Shown here: one piece after another, positions 16,618 to 25,682 of the stretch
How the letters are laid out: each line of letters opens with the position of its first letter
Numbering within the stretch: the first letter of the stretch is position 1
Assembly (NCBI GenBank): GCA_037482215.1
Contig: CP148074.1
Coordinates: 124,001-188,000 of the forward strand
Direction of reading: 5' to 3'
Length of the DNA stretch: 64,000 nucleotides
Source: Pseudomonas mendocina
GTDB taxonomy: Bacteria; Pseudomonadota; Gammaproteobacteria; Pseudomonadales; Pseudomonadaceae
Made by a program: the position numbers and the translations under genes
The notes under the pieces: generated by a model
What the model was told of the DNA's origin: nothing
What the model saw: the letters and a program-made list of their open reading frames with translations, nothing else
Database searches by the model: none

Positions 16618-17697
16618 ATGATCCGTTTGACTGAATATGACCTGTTGCTGATTGGTGCCGGCCATGCCCATTTGGGTGTGCTGCGGCGCTGGGCGTTGAT
16701 TGAGCGTCCACCGGGGCGTATTGCCTTGATCGCAGCTAGCCCATTTGCCTGGTATGCAGGGATGATTCCTGCCGTTGTCTCCGGCCGCGCCAGTGCTGAT
16801 GACGCGCAGATTGATTTGCAATCATTGTGTCGTGCGGCCAAGGTCGATCTGATCGTCAATCCTGTACACAGTCTTTCAGCCGCCCAGCAGCAAGTGCAGC
16901 TGGAAGATGGCCGCACATTGCGTGGCAAATGGCTGTCTCTGAATGTGGGCGGGAAGACCAAGGCCCCCGAGCAGAGCGGCGATGCCATGCAGGTCATCGC
17001 TGTTAAGCCTTTCGATGCGTTTATCCGCAATTGGCAACAGTGGCAGGCAGAGCCCAAGCCGCTGGCGATTTTGGGTGCTGGTGCGGCGGGCGTGGAACTG
17101 GCCTTTGCCTTCGCCGGGCGTGTGCCACAAGTGACACTGATGTGTGCGGGGCATCTGCTTGAGCGGCAGTCACCGGCTCTGCGTTTACGCACCTTGGGCC
17201 TGCTGCGCTTGCGTGGGGTTCGGGTACGTGAAGATTGCCCGGTAACCCGGATTGAGCACGACCATCTGTTCAGTGAAAAAGAATGTGTCTGGAGTGGCTC
17301 GCGGCTGATTCTGGCCAGCGGTCTTAAGGCACTGGCATGGCCCGAACTGAGCGGTCTGGGCTGCGATGAAAAAGGCTATGTGCTGGTTGCGCCGACCTTG
17401 CAGAGTTACACCCACCCACCGATTTTTGCGGTGGGCGATTGCGCCCGCTTTAGCGGGGTGCGCAAGAGTGCCGTCAGCGCTCAGGAGCAGGCTACGATTT
17501 TGGCGCATAACCTTGGGGCAGCCCTGCGTGGTTTGCCACTTAAGCAATACCGACCCGGTAAGCAGCGCTTGATGCTGCTGGATACCGGGGATGGCAGTGC
17601 CCTATTTGAGTGGCACGGTTATACCGCCAACGGCCCGCTTTACGGGCGGTGGAAAACCTGGCGTGACGAAACTTTCGTACGTCGTCACCGCCTGTAG
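16618..17697 (+). CDS. FAD-dependent pyridine nucleotide oxidoreductase (SelD-associated family type)
   Basis: Flavoprotein of 359 aa, NDH-2/pyridine nucleotide-disulfide oxidoreductase fold. The FAD-binding GAGHAHL motif follows the start (LLLIGAGHAHLGVLRR, about 9-24), a second nucleotide-binding GAGAAGVELA lies near 154-163, and the FAD-contacting IFAVGDCARF near 268-277. This pattern matches the family often found next to or fused with selenide, water dikinase; no selD is in this window. It lies 99 bases after the aldehyde dehydrogenase on the same strand. The reaction is unknown. A hairpin covers the initiation region. Confidence 0.75.
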   Translation: MIRLTEYDLLLIGAGHAHLGVLRRWALIERPPGRIALIAASPFAWYAGMIPAVVSGRASADDAQIDLQSLCRAAKVDLIVNPVHSLSAAQQQVQLEDGRTLRGKWLSLNVGGKTKAPEQSGDAMQVIAVKPFDAFIRNWQQWQAEPKPLAILGAGAAGVELAFAFAGRVPQVTLMCAGHLLERQSPALRLRTLGLLRLRGVRVREDCPVTRIEHDHLFSEKECVWSGSRLILASGLKALAWPELSGLGCDEKGYVLVAPTLQSYTHPPIFAVGDCARFSGVRKSAVSAQEQATILAHNLGAALRGLPLKQYRPGKQRLMLLDTGDGSALFEWHGYTANGPLYGRWKTWRDETFVRRHRL

Positions 17698-17947
17698 CTG
17701 ACCCATCCTGCAGATTCCACTTAGGTAGCGCTCCTACTAGACCAAAGTGTCATGGCCGAGTCGTGGCATGGATGCTCGAATTTGTCCTCTGCCAGAAATG
17801 GCTGCATAGAGCGACATCGCCATGGACTACAGAATTGCCGACAGCAGCCGATCACCTGCACAGGTTTTCGGTACTTCGCGCTCCCAGTCTTCTGCCTTTA
17901 CGGACATGAGCACCGAGCAGCACAGAACAATAATAATGAGGTTTCTC

Positions 17948-19519
17948 ATGCGCTCCGCGTTTGTAGCCTACCCCAAGACCTTTCTATTGCATGCGGCCGG
18001 GCTCATTGCTCTGGCATTTGTATACCAGTCCGTTCAGGTTCCTTGGTTTATCAGCTTACCGTCATTTCTGCTGCTGGCGCTGTGGCCCTGGCTGGGGCCG
18101 TGGCAGCGTGAGGAGTCATCGGCGCAATCTGGTGCTGCCAATGCGCATGTGTCATTTAACGAGTTGAGCCAGAACCTCTCACGGCATACCTGCCATAACG
18201 CCCTGGCAGCAGCCGAGGTGGCTCACGCGGCCTTGCAACTCAGTGGTCGCTTGCAATCACAGCTCAGTGCCACTGAGCAGATTAATCAGGCCGCTGAAGC
18301 CATTACCCACACCGAGCACGAAAACGCCCTGCTCGCCGAACAAACCTTGGGCGCTGCGCAAAATGTGCGCCAAAGCAGTACCAGCGGGCAGCAGGACTTA
18401 CGTGAAGCCATCGAGGCGATGCAGCAGCTCAGTGCGCAAACGGCGACCAGCCGTGAATTGATTGACGGGCTTAGTAGTCGCACAGAACAGATCGAAAAAG
18501 TCACCCAGGTGATACAGGCCATCGCCAGCCAAACCAATTTGTTGGCGCTTAACGCCGCTATCGAAGCCGCCCGTGCCGGTGAGATGGGACGCGGCTTTGC
18601 TGTGGTCGCAGATGAGGTGCGTAACCTGGCTGGGCGCACCAGCAGTGCCACTGAAGAAGTGGCACAAATCGTCAACGATATACGCCAGCAGAGTGGCGCA
18701 GTGGTTGAGCACATGCAGCGCCAAGCCGAGCAATTGACCCAGGCTGCCGAGCAGGTAGAGCGCACCGGTGAGCAGCTGCAAGGAATTGCCAGCCTGGCCG
18801 AAGATGTCGCTGCGCAAGTGGGGCAGATTGACAGTGGCACTCGGCATAACCATGAGCGGCTGGCTGAACTGTCTGTCGCGGTGGGCCAGCTGCGCAGTGA
18901 CGTCAGTGACAGTGAAGTGCAGACCCGACAGTTGAGCAGCTCCTCTGATCGACTTGTGGAGCTGGCCGAAAGCGTCAGCGAGCAACTCTCAGCCGTTAAG
19001 TTGGATGACTACCATCAGCGTGTATATGACCTCGCGCGTATGGCGGCGCAACAAATCAGCGAGCAATTTGAATGTGATGTGGACAACAATCGCATCTCCT
19101 TAGGCGATTTGTTCGACCGTAATTACCAGCCGATTCCCAATACGTATCCGGCCAAGTACAAAACCCGTTTCGATGACTATGCTGACCGTGTTTTGCCGCA
19201 GATACAGGAACCCTTATTGCAGCAGCACGAAGGGCTGGTATTCGCCATTGCCACCACGGCGGAAGGGTATGTGCCGACCCACAACCGCGCCTTTAACCAT
19301 CCCCCAACCGGTGACCGCACCGTGGATACTGCACGCAGCCGTGGCAAGCGTTTGTTCAACGACCGCACCGGTATTCGTTGTGGCAGCCATCAGCAACCGT
19401 TGCTGCTACAGACTTACACCCGCGATACCGGCGAGCTGATGCACGACCTCTCTGTTCCAATCATGGTCAAGGGGCGGCACTGGGGCGGGATTCGGTTGGG
19501 CTACAAGCCGGAGAAGTAG
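17948..19519 (+). CDS. methyl-accepting chemotaxis protein with a C-terminal domain after the signalling module
   Basis: Membrane chemoreceptor, about 523 aa from the ATG at 17948, chosen because GAGG lies seven bases before it; the frame is open further upstream to 17822 but without a ribosome binding site. The N-terminus has two closely spaced hydrophobic segments and almost no periplasmic domain. The MCP signalling domain contains the hairpin-tip sequence [18 protein letters not shown], followed by [17 protein letters not shown]. Unusually, about 170 residues follow this module, starting near [15 protein letters not shown] and including HNRAFNHPP and SRGKRLFND, which look like a Cache-type ligand domain placed in the cytoplasm. 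Ligand unknown. Confidence 0.85.
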   Translation: MRSAFVAYPKTFLLHAAGLIALAFVYQSVQVPWFISLPSFLLLALWPWLGPWQREESSAQSGAANAHVSFNELSQNLSRHTCHNALAAAEVAHAALQLSGRLQSQLSATEQINQAAEAITHTEHENALLAEQTLGAAQNVRQSSTSGQQDLREAIEAMQQLSAQTATSRELIDGLSSRTEQIEKVTQVIQAIASQTNLLALNAAIEAARAGEMGRGFAVVADEVRNLAGRTSSATEEVAQIVNDIRQQSGAVVEHMQRQAEQLTQAAEQVERTGEQLQGIASLAEDVAAQVGQIDSGTRHNHERLAELSVAVGQLRSDVSDSEVQTRQLSSSSDRLVELAESVSEQLSAVKLDDYHQRVYDLARMAAQQISEQFECDVDNNRISLGDLFDRNYQPIPNTYPAKYKTRFDDYADRVLPQIQEPLLQQHEGLVFAIATTAEGYVPTHNRAFNHPPTGDRTVDTARSRGKRLFNDRTGIRCGSHQQPLLLQTYTRDTGELMHDLSVPIMVKGRHWGGIRLGYKPEK

Positions 19520-20026
19520 TGGGCGTGCGTACTCGCGACTGAAGTCGCTTCCACGAGGCGTGTGTGCTGCCGTTTTTGTGGGAACGGCTTTAGCCGTGAA
19601 TCGGGCATTCGGGCAACAGTTCATTCAGATAGGTATGCACTGTTCGCGGTTGAAAGCGCTTCCACGAGCGCGGGTGGAGGGGGTAAACGCATGGTGTGGT
19701 TGCTGATTAATGTTTAGCCCTTACTTAACCAAGCATACAAAAAACAAGATTTAACGCATGCATCGGGCTGTGTGAATCTGCAGAACATGCGTACTCAAGT
19801 GCCGCTGTCTCTTATCCCCATGACCGTCTCACACCTGCGTGAGCGCTCCCGCTTCGCCGTTCCACGTGACGGCCGTTTGCTTCAGGTCATTCTTGCTTTT
19901 TGGGCACTGTGGCATTGTCGCCATGCCCGTCCGCCGGATGCTGTAGGTCTCTGCTGATCTTCTTAGCTATCCGCTCTGCGCTGGCGTTGCCAGGCAGCCA
20001 CTGTTACCTGCATCAGGAACCTCGAT
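19520..20026. other. 507-bp spacer with REP units upstream of the PuuB-like gene
   Basis: No supported gene. The left part holds three REP-like units (annotated separately); the right part (19720-20026) is a leader region for the oxidoreductase. A 61-codon frame at 19772-19957 has no convincing initiation signal. I found no clear sigma-54 element or riboswitch-like fold. Confidence 0.5.
19532..19669. repeat. cluster of three REP-like palindromes
   Basis: Units at 19532-19556, 19578-19603 and 19644-19669 share the core (T)CGCGGnTnAAnnCGCTTCCAC or its complement; the middle one is in the opposite orientation. This is the arrangement of Pseudomonas REP doublets/triplets. The units have diverged from one another, suggesting age. 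Confidence 0.65.
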
Positions 20027-21340
20027 ATGAATGCCGCGATAAAAAACGTGACGCCGGCTGCTGTACGCAGTCCGTCCTATTACAGCGCAACCCTTAACGA
20101 AGAAACCGATTACCCCACACTGGAAGGCACCGTTGAGGCGGATGTTGTCATCATTGGTGGTGGTTTTACCGGTGTGGCGACTGCCGTTGAACTGGCGGAG
20201 CGCGGGCTTAAAGTTGCGATCGTCGAAACCAACAAAATAGGTTGGGGCGCGGCCGGGCGTAACGGTGGGCAGGTCACGGGTAGCCTCTCGGGTGATGAGG
20301 CCATGCGCAAACAGATGCGCAATACCTTGGGGGCTGAAGTCGATGACTTTATCTGGCACCTGCGCTGGCGCGGTCACGAGATCATCAAAAGCCGTGTGGA
20401 GAAATACGGCATTCAGTGCGACCTCAAGCATGGTCACTTGCATGCGGCCATGAAAGATAGCCACATGAAGGAGCTGGAAGCAGCCTATGAAGAGGCTGTG
20501 CGCCGTGGCATGAGTCAGGACGTATCGCTCTTGGATGCCAGCGGCGTTCGTGAGCATTTGGGCAGTGAGTTGTACTGCGGGGCGATCAAAAACACCCGCA
20601 ATATGCACCTGCACCCGCTGAACCTGTGCATCGGTGAGGCCAAGGCGGCCGCCAGCCTGGGAGCGCTGATTTTTGAAAACTCCGAAGTGCTGGAAATCAT
20701 CCACGGTGCCAAGCCTGCGGTGGTCACAGCCAAGGGCCGGATCAATGCCAAGCAGGTGATGCTGGCAGGCGACGTTTACCACAAGCTGGAGCAGAAGAAG
20801 CTCAAGGGTATGATCTTCCCAGCCATGGGTGGCATTGTTACCACTGCTCCGTTGGGTGATCTGGCTGAGCAGATCAACCCGCAGGATCTGGCGGTGTATG
20901 ACTGCCGCTTCGTGCTGGATTATTACCGCCTGACGGCTGACAAGCGCCTGCTGTTCGGAGGTGGTTGTAACTACTCAGGTCGTGACTCCCGTGATATTGC
21001 AGCTGAATTGCGTCCGGGCATCGAGCAGACCTTCCCGCAGCTTAAAGGTGTGGCCATCGACTTCCAGTGGAGTTGTGCGATGGGCATTGTGATCAATCGG
21101 ATTCCGCAACTGGGCAAGCTGTCGGATAACGTTTGGTACTGCCAGGGCTACTCGGGCCACGGTATCGCGACGACTCACATCATGGGTGAGATCATGGCCA
21201 ATGCCCTGACCGGCACCCTGGGCCATTACGACACCTTTGCTGCCTGCAAGCACATCAAAGTGCCGTTGGGTGATGTGTTCGGCAACCCGATGCTGGCGGC
21301 GGGTATGTGGTACTACCAGATGATGGAAAAGCTGCGCTGA
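20027..21340 (+). CDS. FAD-dependent oxidoreductase, gamma-glutamylputrescine oxidase (PuuB)-like
   Basis: DAO-family flavoprotein of 437 aa. The N-terminal Rossmann motif VVIIGGGFTGVATAVELAERG and the following WGAAGRNGGQV are characteristic of PuuB/PauB-type amine oxidases, and WYCQGYSGHGIATTHIMGEIMA near the C-terminus is the FAD-contacting end. PuuB enzymes oxidise gamma-glutamylated putrescine to the aldehyde; several close paralogs exist in pseudomonads with different amines. The gene is alone, after a 507-bp spacer, with AGGAA before the ATG. Because it lies near GABA-forming genes a polyamine role is plausible, but the substrate is not established. Confidence 0.8.
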   Translation: MNAAIKNVTPAAVRSPSYYSATLNEETDYPTLEGTVEADVVIIGGGFTGVATAVELAERGLKVAIVETNKIGWGAAGRNGGQVTGSLSGDEAMRKQMRNTLGAEVDDFIWHLRWRGHEIIKSRVEKYGIQCDLKHGHLHAAMKDSHMKELEAAYEEAVRRGMSQDVSLLDASGVREHLGSELYCGAIKNTRNMHLHPLNLCIGEAKAAASLGALIFENSEVLEIIHGAKPAVVTAKGRINAKQVMLAGDVYHKLEQKKLKGMIFPAMGGIVTTAPLGDLAEQINPQDLAVYDCRFVLDYYRLTADKRLLFGGGCNYSGRDSRDIAAELRPGIEQTFPQLKGVAIDFQWSCAMGIVINRIPQLGKLSDNVWYCQGYSGHGIATTHIMGEIMANALTGTLGHYDTFAACKHIKVPLGDVFGNPMLAAGMWYYQMMEKLR

Positions 21341-21446
21341 GTGTTTGGGGTGGGTAAGCCTTCGGCCTTACCCACCCTGCATGACACGGGCCCTGCAGGG
21401 GGCGCGTGGCAACTTAACCACAGTGGGCTATGTGGCATGCAGTGCT

Positions 21447-22646
21447 TTAGAAGTAACGCACGATCTGTGTCCAGAAACGCGGTGTCTTGTCGTTATCGCT
21501 GGTGGCGTCCGCATTGCCCAGCTTCCATGCAGCCACGGCATTGATATACCAGTTATCCGCTGCCCAGCGCAGGCCCAGTCCGGTGCCTGAGCGCTGTGTG
21601 CGGAGGTCTTCGCTGGTATTCAGTCCGGCGGCATTGCGACGCGACTCGCCATGATCAACAAACGTGGCGGCCTGCCAGCTCTCAGTGAGGGCATAACGCA
21701 GTTCCAGGCTCGCCAGCCAGCCACTGTCTGCTAAGCCTTCACTCTGCGGGTAGGCGTTCACACCCAGTGCGCCGCCTATTTGCATCTTCTCGGATTCGTC
21801 GAGGCTGTCGTTGCTCCACTGCCCATTAACTTGAGCATGCAGGCTCAGGCGTGGTGTCAGGTGCTGCACGCGGGCCAAGCTGGCGTGGATTACGTCGAAG
21901 CGGCCTTCATCGGTATAGCCTGTCACCGTGTAAGGCGTACCGCTGATTTCAACGTCGCCTTGCGTCCAGCCCAGGCTGAACTGGTTTGTAGCACCGCCGA
22001 AGAACGCGTCTTGGCTGTCGGCATTCAGGCTCAGGCTGATGCTTTTACTGTCCTTCTCGCTGCGCATGTAGACCAGGTCGATGGTGTCATCGAATCGCTT
22101 GTCGTCGTACTGCAGGCGCAGGTTGAGGTTGAGGTCCTGGCGCTTAATCAGTGGCTGAATAACAAATGCGCTGAGCGTGCTGACATCCCCTTCCGCTTTG
22201 AGCACGGTGAGTTCTTTCTTTAACTCGTAGGCCATGTCAGCCCACATCACGCCCACCTGTGTATCCCACGGCCCCGCAGTGAGGTGATAGGCAACCCGAT
22301 AGTAATGGCCCCCCTCACCCGAGCCTGGGCTGCGAAAACTGAGTTGATCATTCAGGCCAAGCAGGTTGTTCAGATTCAGGGTGCTACCGGGACGATTCAC
22401 CCCAACGTAGCGGTTGCCATAGTTATCAAACTCAAGATTCCCGGTGACAGTGGGGGTGTCATGGTTGACCGTCTGTGGGGTGTAGTGACGTGTCGCTCCC
22501 AGGATCAACGTGCTGCGTAGATCAACGCCAGGGGCTTCCTGAAAGCGCAGGTCAGCTGGTGGTTTAGCCACGTCCGGTGGCGTGTACGCATGGGCAAGAT
22601 CTGAGACGCAAACAACTGCGAACAGCAGACCAGGGGTCTTTCGCAT
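21447..22646 (-). CDS. FhaC/ShlB (TpsB)-type outer-membrane barrel without POTRA domains
   Basis: Predicted outer-membrane protein of 399 aa from the ATG at 22646, which has an AGGA site and starts a signal peptide (MRKTPGLLFAVVCVSDLAHA); the frame also extends to 22691 without a site. From about residue 55 the sequence matches the barrel of two-partner secretion translocators: DNYGNRYVGV, LNNLLGLNDQLSF, a run of alternating strands, and the ending RFWTQIVRYF. Family members are usually about 550 aa with two POTRA domains; here the signal peptide runs almost straight into the barrel. The conserved loop motif VRGY/VRAYP reads VNAYP. No TpsA partner is in the window. Confidence 0.75.
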   Translation of the reverse strand: MRKTPGLLFAVVCVSDLAHAYTPPDVAKPPADLRFQEAPGVDLRSTLILGATRHYTPQTVNHDTPTVTGNLEFDNYGNRYVGVNRPGSTLNLNNLLGLNDQLSFRSPGSGEGGHYYRVAYHLTAGPWDTQVGVMWADMAYELKKELTVLKAEGDVSTLSAFVIQPLIKRQDLNLNLRLQYDDKRFDDTIDLVYMRSEKDSKSISLSLNADSQDAFFGGATNQFSLGWTQGDVEISGTPYTVTGYTDEGRFDVIHASLARVQHLTPRLSLHAQVNGQWSNDSLDESEKMQIGGALGVNAYPQSEGLADSGWLASLELRYALTESWQAATFVDHGESRRNAAGLNTSEDLRTQRSGTGLGLRWAADNWYINAVAAWKLGNADATSDNDKTPRFWTQIVRYF

Positions 22647-22733
22647 TACGGGTGTTCCTGAGTGGCAATGTGTAGCACCGGCGTTAAGCATCGACGGTTA
22701 ATGAGCGAATTGCACTAGTGTGCTGTCTAGAGT

Positions 22734-22748
22734 GTTCGCAGTGCGAAC
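22734..22748. promoter_or_regulatory. 7-1-7 inverted repeat between the TpsB-like gene and the two-component genes
   Basis: Perfect palindrome GTTCGCA-G-TGCGAAC in the 286-bp divergent spacer, about 87 bases from the TpsB-like start codon and 185 bases from the regulator start codon. It could be the binding site of the NarL-type regulator encoded next to it, or another operator. Confidence 0.45.
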
Positions 22749-22932
22749 GGTAAGTTGACGCCAGATAAAATGCAAAGGCTTTGTGATATCAATTTGATTT
22801 CACGCATTTGCTGCGTCCGCATGCTCTGGTGAGGGTTCTACGACTTAAGATTGTGAACCGGTGGTGGCTATTGGCCTGCCTTCCATGTAAGACTTCAGTG
22901 CAAACAATGTGAAAAACTGAGTCTAGTCACCC

Positions 22933-23613
22933 ATGTTGAATGCTTCAGTTCCTTCCGGTGAGTACCTGCTGCCGGCCCCTGTACTGGTTGTTGAAGACGA
23001 TTCCTTGATGCGCCAGCGGCTTGATCGGGTGCTAGTTGAGTTGGGGTATGGCAGTGAGGCGGTTTCATACGCCTCGACGTTGGCGCAAGCGCGTGAATAC
23101 ATCAGTGCACATCCTCTGGCCATGGCCTTGGTTGACCTGGGACTGCCCGATGGCAACGGTATTGAGCTGATCGCTGAATTGCGCGCGCAGAATCCAGATG
23201 TTTGGATTCTGGTCATCTCTGCGTGGACCACTGAGGAATGCATTTTGGGGGCGCTGCGTGCTGGTGCCACCGGTTATGTGCTCAAGGAGCGTGACGACCT
23301 TGAGGTGAGCCTTTCGATTCGCAGCGTACTGCGTGGTGGAGCGCCGATTGATCCGTTTATTGCCCGACGAATCCTGACTCTGCTGCCCACTGCAGAGCCT
23401 GCTACGGCCCCTGATCCCGGCGTGCTCAGCGCCCGTGAACACGAAATCCTGCAATTGGTTTCCCAAGGCTTGAGCAACCGGGAAATTGCCGAACAGCTGA
23501 TCATTTCCCGTTATACCGTCGAATGTCATATCAAGCATATTTACCGCAAGCTGGAAGTCTCCTCCCGTACCCGTGCGGTAAACGAAGCTCGTCAGCGCGG
23601 CATTTTGGCCTAA
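22933..23613 (+). CDS. NarL/FixJ-family response regulator
   Basis: DNA-binding response regulator of 226 aa. The receiver domain (about 15-130) has the acidic pair in VVEDDS (19-24), phosphoacceptor Asp68 in ALVDLGLPDGNG and a conserved Lys in VLKERDD. The C-terminal LuxR-type helix-turn-helix (about 165-222) reads LSAREHEILQLVSQGLSNREIAEQL and ISRYTVECHIKHIYRKL. The kinase gene overlaps its 3' end. It is divergent from the TpsB-like gene, with a palindrome between them, so control of that barrel gene is a testable inference. Confidence 0.92.
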   Translation: MLNASVPSGEYLLPAPVLVVEDDSLMRQRLDRVLVELGYGSEAVSYASTLAQAREYISAHPLAMALVDLGLPDGNGIELIAELRAQNPDVWILVISAWTTEECILGALRAGATGYVLKERDDLEVSLSIRSVLRGGAPIDPFIARRILTLLPTAEPATAPDPGVLSAREHEILQLVSQGLSNREIAEQLIISRYTVECHIKHIYRKLEVSSRTRAVNEARQRGILA

Positions 23614-25433
23614 CGCTCCTGCTGAGTTTGTTGCTGTGGTTGCCCCACACGGTGTGGGGCTGCTCGGTGCAGATCACCGGCACTGAGGTCGCAGCCGAGC
23701 AGAGCCCACACAAGGCGCCGCAAAACGGCTGGACACACGTTGCCCTGCCCGACTTATGGAAATCCCGTGAAGGGGACTCTCCGCGCGTATTGTGGTACCG
23801 CATTAGCTGGGTTTCAGCCTGTACAGACCAGCCCGTATCTTTGGCTGTGGATCGCATGGTGCTGGCGGCCCAGGTGTTCTTCAACGGTGATCTGCTCTGG
23901 CAGGACGAATCCCTGCAAAGCCCGCTATCACGCAGTTGGAACATGCCGCGTTACTGGCTGTTGCCCATGTCTGTCATGAAATCGGAAAACACATTGCTGT
24001 TCCGGGTGGTCAGTGAGCGACATCCTGCTCCTGGTTTGGGCAATGTGTGGTTGGGCGATCCGCAGAAAATACAGGCGCTGCATAAAAAGAATCTCTGGCA
24101 GCAGCGTCAAGCTTTCAGCATCAACATGATCATTTCGTTGGTGATCGCCTGTCTGTTCCTAGTGATATGGCTCATGCGTCCGAAAGAGCGCGCCTTGGGA
24201 TGGTTTGGTCTGAGCTCACTGCTGTGGACGTTCGGCATAATCAATATGTTCATCACCTCGCCCTGGCCATTTGAGCTGGGTACGACGTGGGATCGACTGA
24301 GCCTGATTACCCTGATTTTCTACAACTGCACATTCGCAATGTTTGCTTGGTCGTATGTTGGGCTGCACTTCCCCAGACTTACGCCGCTTCTCTGGGGCTC
24401 GACCATTGCGGTCTCCGGTTATATTGCCCTGGCAGAGGCCGAACAGATCGCGGGTTTGCAGTTCATTTGCACGCTGCTGTACCGGGCCATTTTTAATTTG
24501 GTGTGTCTGGGCTTTGTTGTGCACGTGCTGAAAACACGTAAGTCTGACCAGCTATTGCTGGGGCTGTGTATGTTGATATTTCTGTTGCTCAATACCTACG
24601 ACCTGCTGGCATTTTTGGGGCTGATGACGTACTTACAGGATGTTAAAACCTTGTCAGCTCCACTGGGTTCGTTGGTGATGTTTATCATCGTGGCCTGGCG
24701 TTTTGTGTCCGGTTTGCGGCGCATTGAGAGTTTTAACGAGGAGTTGCAGCTGGCAGTGGGCAACACCCGTGATGAACTGACCCGGATTCTCAAGCGTGAG
24801 TATGAACTTGAGAGTGCGAACATCCGCCTTAATGAGCGATTGCGCCTGACTCACGACCTGCATGACAGCATGGGCAGTTCGCTGATGCGGTCAATTATCC
24901 TCACCGAGCAGAACCGCTCCCTTGAACGGTCTCAGTTTTTATCCATGCTCAAGGAGCTGCGTAATGATTTGCGCCATGTCATTGATGGCAGCTCCTCGGT
25001 CGTCTCTGCCGATAGCTCGACCCCATCTATCTGGATAGCGCCTCTGCGCCGCCGCTTTTCTGTGCTGTTTGATGAGTTAGACGTGAGCACAGTGTGGCGT
25101 TTGCCTGAGCAATGGCCGTTTGAAGTTGACGCGATGCGCTTGCTGGCCCTGACTCGGTTTCTCGAGGAGGCCCTAACCAACGTGCTCAAGCACAGCCGTT
25201 GCACCCGTTTGGAAATCGACATGCAGCCCCTGCCGGGAAAAGGGTTGACGCTGAGTGTTAAAGACAATGGCTGTGGGTTTGACCCTCAGCAAATCAGCGG
25301 ACAGGGCCAAGGCATTGGGATGAACAGTATGCGTATGCGTATCGAGCGTATCGGCGGAAATCTGGCTATTACCTCCCGCCCAGGTGAAACCCAGCTGACC
25401 GTAACTCTGCGCGAAGAGGCGCCTGCCACCTGA
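23523..25433 (+). CDS. sensor histidine kinase, 7TMR-DISM type, partner of the NarL-type regulator
   Basis: Inner-membrane sensor kinase, up to 636 aa. A signal-like hydrophobic segment (LTLLLSLLLWLPHTVWG) precedes a periplasmic beta-rich domain (about 55-190, with WYRISW and VFFNGDLLWQDES) of the 7TMR-DISM extracellular type, then seven hydrophobic segments (about 195-400). The kinase part is HisKA_3 with phospho-acceptor His447 in THDLHDSMG and a HATPase domain with EALTNVLKHS, VKDNGCGFD and GQGIGMNSMRMR. The listed ATG lies 91 bases inside the regulator gene; a later TTG near 23628 is another possible start. A palindromic terminator follows. Confidence 0.85.
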   Translation: MSYQAYLPQAGSLLPYPCGKRSSSARHFGLTLLLSLLLWLPHTVWGCSVQITGTEVAAEQSPHKAPQNGWTHVALPDLWKSREGDSPRVLWYRISWVSACTDQPVSLAVDRMVLAAQVFFNGDLLWQDESLQSPLSRSWNMPRYWLLPMSVMKSENTLLFRVVSERHPAPGLGNVWLGDPQKIQALHKKNLWQQRQAFSINMIISLVIACLFLVIWLMRPKERALGWFGLSSLLWTFGIINMFITSPWPFELGTTWDRLSLITLIFYNCTFAMFAWSYVGLHFPRLTPLLWGSTIAVSGYIALAEAEQIAGLQFICTLLYRAIFNLVCLGFVVHVLKTRKSDQLLLGLCMLIFLLLNTYDLLAFLGLMTYLQDVKTLSAPLGSLVMFIIVAWRFVSGLRRIESFNEELQLAVGNTRDELTRILKREYELESANIRLNERLRLTHDLHDSMGSSLMRSIILTEQNRSLERSQFLSMLKELRNDLRHVIDGSSSVVSADSSTPSIWIAPLRRRFSVLFDELDVSTVWRLPEQWPFEVDAMRLLALTRFLEEALTNVLKHSRCTRLEIDMQPLPGKGLTLSVKDNGCGFDPQQISGQGQGIGMNSMRMRIERIGGNLAITSRPGETQLTVTLREEAPAT

Positions 25434-25474
25434 GTAGTCGGAGTCGTGCCTTGCTGCCTTCGGCAATTTCTTCT

Positions 25475-25499
25475 GCGGCTTAAGCCGCGCACGTTTTTT
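25475..25499 (+). terminator. terminator after the sensor kinase gene
   Basis: Self-complementary GCGGCTTAAGCCGC followed five bases later by six T, 42 bases after the kinase stop. The short stem makes it moderate strength; it also isolates the flagellar operon that begins downstream. Confidence 0.6.
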
Positions 25500-25640
25500 G
25501 TCGCCCTTATCTGGGAAGAGTCCGTCATCGGTGCGGGTGCGGAAGTATTACTTCCTCATGTTTGAAAAAACGCCGATTACGGAAGCGCCTTTTCACCTGA
25601 TGCCTGCACCAGAGCCCACTATTCATAGGGCTTCAGCTGT

Positions 25641-25656
25641 TGGCACTGCTATTGCT
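25641..25656 (+). promoter_or_regulatory. sigma-54 promoter of the fliD operon
   Basis: TGGCACTGCTATTGCT matches the -24/-12 consensus TGGCACGnnnnTTGCW at all but one fixed position, with exactly ten bases between the GG and GC. Transcription would start near 25667, leaving a leader of about 16 bases for the ATG at 25683 and making the earlier GTG at 25674 unlikely. Confidence 0.8.
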
Positions 25657-25682
25657 AAATCACAGAAAAATGGGTGTCGACT

